NCBI RefSeq assembly: GCF_019745455.1
Contig: NZ_JAIETD010000018.1
Span: 1-64,000 of the forward strand
Direction of reading: 5' to 3'
DNA: 64,000 nt
Origin: Methylobacterium sp.
GTDB taxonomy: Bacteria > Pseudomonadota > Alphaproteobacteria > Rhizobiales > Beijerinckiaceae
Below the pieces are notes generated by a model, which was not told the origin of the DNA, ran no database searches, and saw only the letters and a program-made list of their open reading frames with translations. Made by a program: the position numbers and the translations under genes. Positions within the stretch are counted from its first letter, which is position 1; each line of letters starts with the position of its first letter. Positions 62,567 through 64,000 of the stretch are shown piece by piece.

Positions 62567-63211
62567 TCAATCTCTTGATGCCGATGGCTGTACCATCACT
62601 GCCGCCACCTCGGCTTTGAGCGCGGGAAGTAGCTCCGCGGCGAACCACGGGTTCGCCTTCAGCCAGCCGTTGTTGCGCCATGACGGGTGCGGCAATGGGA
62701 GAACCCGAGGGCGCCTCGGCTGGCTCAAAATCTGGCGCCATGCCCGTACCGTCGCGGTGAGGCCGCCCAGCATCGGGCCGAGGTGCCACGCCTGCGCGTA
62801 CTGGCCGATCACCAGGATCAGGTCGAGGTCCGGCAATCCTGCGAGTAGTTCGGCTCTCCAGCGGGGAGCGCATTCGCGCCGCGGCGGCCGGTCGCCGCCT
62901 TTGGCGTCGAGCCCCGGGAAACAGGCGCCCATCGGCAGGATCGCGACCCGGTCCGGATCGTAGAAGTCGGCTTCGTCGAGCCCGAGCCAATCGCGCAGAC
63001 GAATTCCCGACGGGTCCTGAAAGGGAATGCCGCTGCGATGTGCGCGCGTACCGGGCGCCTGGCTCGCGATGCAGAGTCGCGCCATCGCTGTGCCCTGGAC
63101 GATGGGCCGGGGCTCTTGTGGCAGAGGCGCGCCGTAATGGGGCGCATCCCGGTAGATCCTGCAGGCGCGCAGGGCTTCCGCGGTTTGGTCGAATGGGCCG
63201 TCGGCCTTCAT
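62567..63211 (-). CDS. Uracil-DNA glycosylase-family protein
   Basis: A 214-residue protein of the uracil-DNA glycosylase superfamily. Recognisable are the N-terminal active-site loop [19 protein letters not shown] (about 51-69) and the C-terminal PLPHPSWRN motif, which binds the extrahelical base. Family 4/5-type cysteines for an iron-sulfur cluster are not obvious, so the subgroup is uncertain. It probably removes damaged bases, and lies 79 bp upstream of pyrF. Confidence 0.85.
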   Translation of the reverse strand: MKADGPFDQTAEALRACRIYRDAPHYGAPLPQEPRPIVQGTAMARLCIASQAPGTRAHRSGIPFQDPSGIRLRDWLGLDEADFYDPDRVAILPMGACFPGLDAKGGDRPPRRECAPRWRAELLAGLPDLDLILVIGQYAQAWHLGPMLGGLTATVRAWRQILSQPRRPRVLPLPHPSWRNNGWLKANPWFAAELLPALKAEVAAVMVQPSASRD

Positions 63212-63253
63212 CGCCGGGTCGACGAACTCTCGGCGTCCTGCACTGTGACCAGC

Positions 63254-64000
63254 TCAGACGCCCTTCATTCCGGTCAGGTCCAGAGGAAGTGAGCGCAGCC
63301 GTTGCCCGGTTGCCGCGAAGATGGCGTTGGAGATCGACGGCGCGAGGACCGGAACGCCTGGCTCGCCGATGCCGGTCGGTGCCGCTGACGAGGGCATGAT
63401 ATGCACCTCGACGATGGGCATCTCGCTCATCCGTGTGGGCTCGTAGGAGTCGAAGTTGCGCTCCTGCACGACGCCGTCCTTAAGCGTGATCTTGTTGCGC
63501 AATACCGACGAGAGCGCGAAGCCGACGGCGCCCTCGACCTGGGCCCGGATGATGTCGGGATTGACCGCGATACCGACATCGACGGCGGCGACGATGCGGT
63601 TGACCTTTACCTTGGAATCCTCAGCGGTGATATCGGCGACCATCGCGACATAGGATCCGAAGGATTCATGGGCGGCCACGCCAAGACCCCTGCCCTTCGC
63701 GGAGGCGGCGCCCCAGCCGGCCTTCTCGGCGGCGAGCTTCAGGACGCCCGACAGCCGAGGCGCTCCCGTGAGGAGGCCGAGACGGAAGGCCACCGGATCC
63801 GCACCCGCCGCATAGGCGAGCTCGTCGATGAACACCTCCATCGCCTGGGCCGTATGGGTGTGGCCCACCGAACGCCACCACAGCACAGGCACGCCCTCGC
63901 GGGCATTATGCACCTCGAAACGGTAGGCCGGCAGGGCGTAGGGCGTGTCGGAGGCGCCCTCGACCGTCGTCGAATCTACGCCGTTCTTGACGATCATGGT
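63254..64000 (-). CDS. Molybdopterin-binding dehydrogenase subunit, C-terminal part (start outside window)
   Basis: The last 249 residues of a large xanthine/aldehyde dehydrogenase-type molybdenum subunit. The visible part has [32 protein letters not shown] and the C-terminal [34 protein letters not shown], the latter with the active-site glutamate region (GEPG). This resembles the isoquinoline 1-oxidoreductase beta subunit (IorB) group. The frame is open at the window end, so the N-terminal part is missing here. Confidence 0.9.
   Translation of the reverse strand, partial: TMIVKNGVDSTTVEGASDTPYALPAYRFEVHNAREGVPVLWWRSVGHTHTAQAMEVFIDELAYAAGADPVAFRLGLLTGAPRLSGVLKLAAEKAGWGAASAKGRGLGVAAHESFGSYVAMVADITAEDSKVKVNRIVAAVDVGIAVNPDIIRAQVEGAVGFALSSVLRNKITLKDGVVQERNFDSYEPTRMSEMPIVEVHIMPSSAAPTGIGEPGVPVLAPSISNAIFAATGQRLRSLPLDLTGMKGV

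Overview
The window is GC-rich, densely coded chromosomal DNA from an alphaproteobacterium. The closest fit is Hyphomicrobiales, probably Methylobacterium or a near relative. This rests on the gene content and order (S4 protein, fdxA, carD and an RpoH-type sigma factor in a row; cobS near cobT; an exonuclease-ligase pair; cysH-cysD-cysN), on promoters matching the general-stress sigma factor EcfG, and on REP-like palindromes. The genus is an inference.

Layout. 1-6.5 kb: the 5' part of a penicillin-binding carboxypeptidase gene, the queE-queD-queC cluster for preQ0, a toxin-first RelE/ParE-type toxin-antitoxin pair, a LysR regulator and two drug/metabolite exporters, the second frameshifted. 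6.5-18.1 kb: a DapA-like aldolase, a DNA exonuclease-ligase-YjbQ operon whose ligase carries an in-frame palindromic repeat, ribosome rescue (ArfB), BolA, a DnaJ-domain protein, and cobS - DUF29 - cobT.

18.2-23.2 kb is the accessory part. A 3.1-kb IS1595-family transposon has near-perfect 23-bp inverted repeats and 13-bp flanking direct repeats. It carries cargo: a protein with a HEPN-like RNxxxH motif, small ORFs with an EcfG-type promoter, and a GNAT acetyltransferase. Next to it lies a decaying toxin-immunity pair: a PD-(D/E)xK-like nuclease gene with one frameshift, overlapping by ATGA a partner gene with one frameshift and one amber codon.

23.3-33.9 kb is housekeeping: AEC transporter, L28, DUF3108 protein, Suv3-like helicase, S4 protein, ferredoxin, CarD, RpoH-type sigma factor, phosphopantetheinyl transferase, tRNA-Pro(CGG). 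34-40 kb is an exopolysaccharide segment with two GT4-type glycosyltransferases, a Wzz/GumC-like protein and a WecB/TagA/CpsF enzyme. 40-51 kb mixes NUDIX, TusA, GshA, RsmE, UbiA, CysQ-like phosphatase, cold-shock protein, a Tat-exported phosphoesterase and small stress-type proteins. 51-60.5 kb is an aspartate aminotransferase and the sulfate-assimilation genes (cysHDN, an Lrp/AsnC regulator, cysJ, cysI). The last 3 kb hold a TetR regulator, pyrF, a uracil-DNA glycosylase-family gene and the 3' part of a molybdopterin dehydrogenase gene.

The main cross-cutting signal is four sites matching GGAAC-N17-GTT, each 39 to 92 bp upstream of a start codon: the sigma factor gene, two small structural-type proteins and the transposon cargo. 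They suggest that an EcfG general-stress regulon runs through the window.
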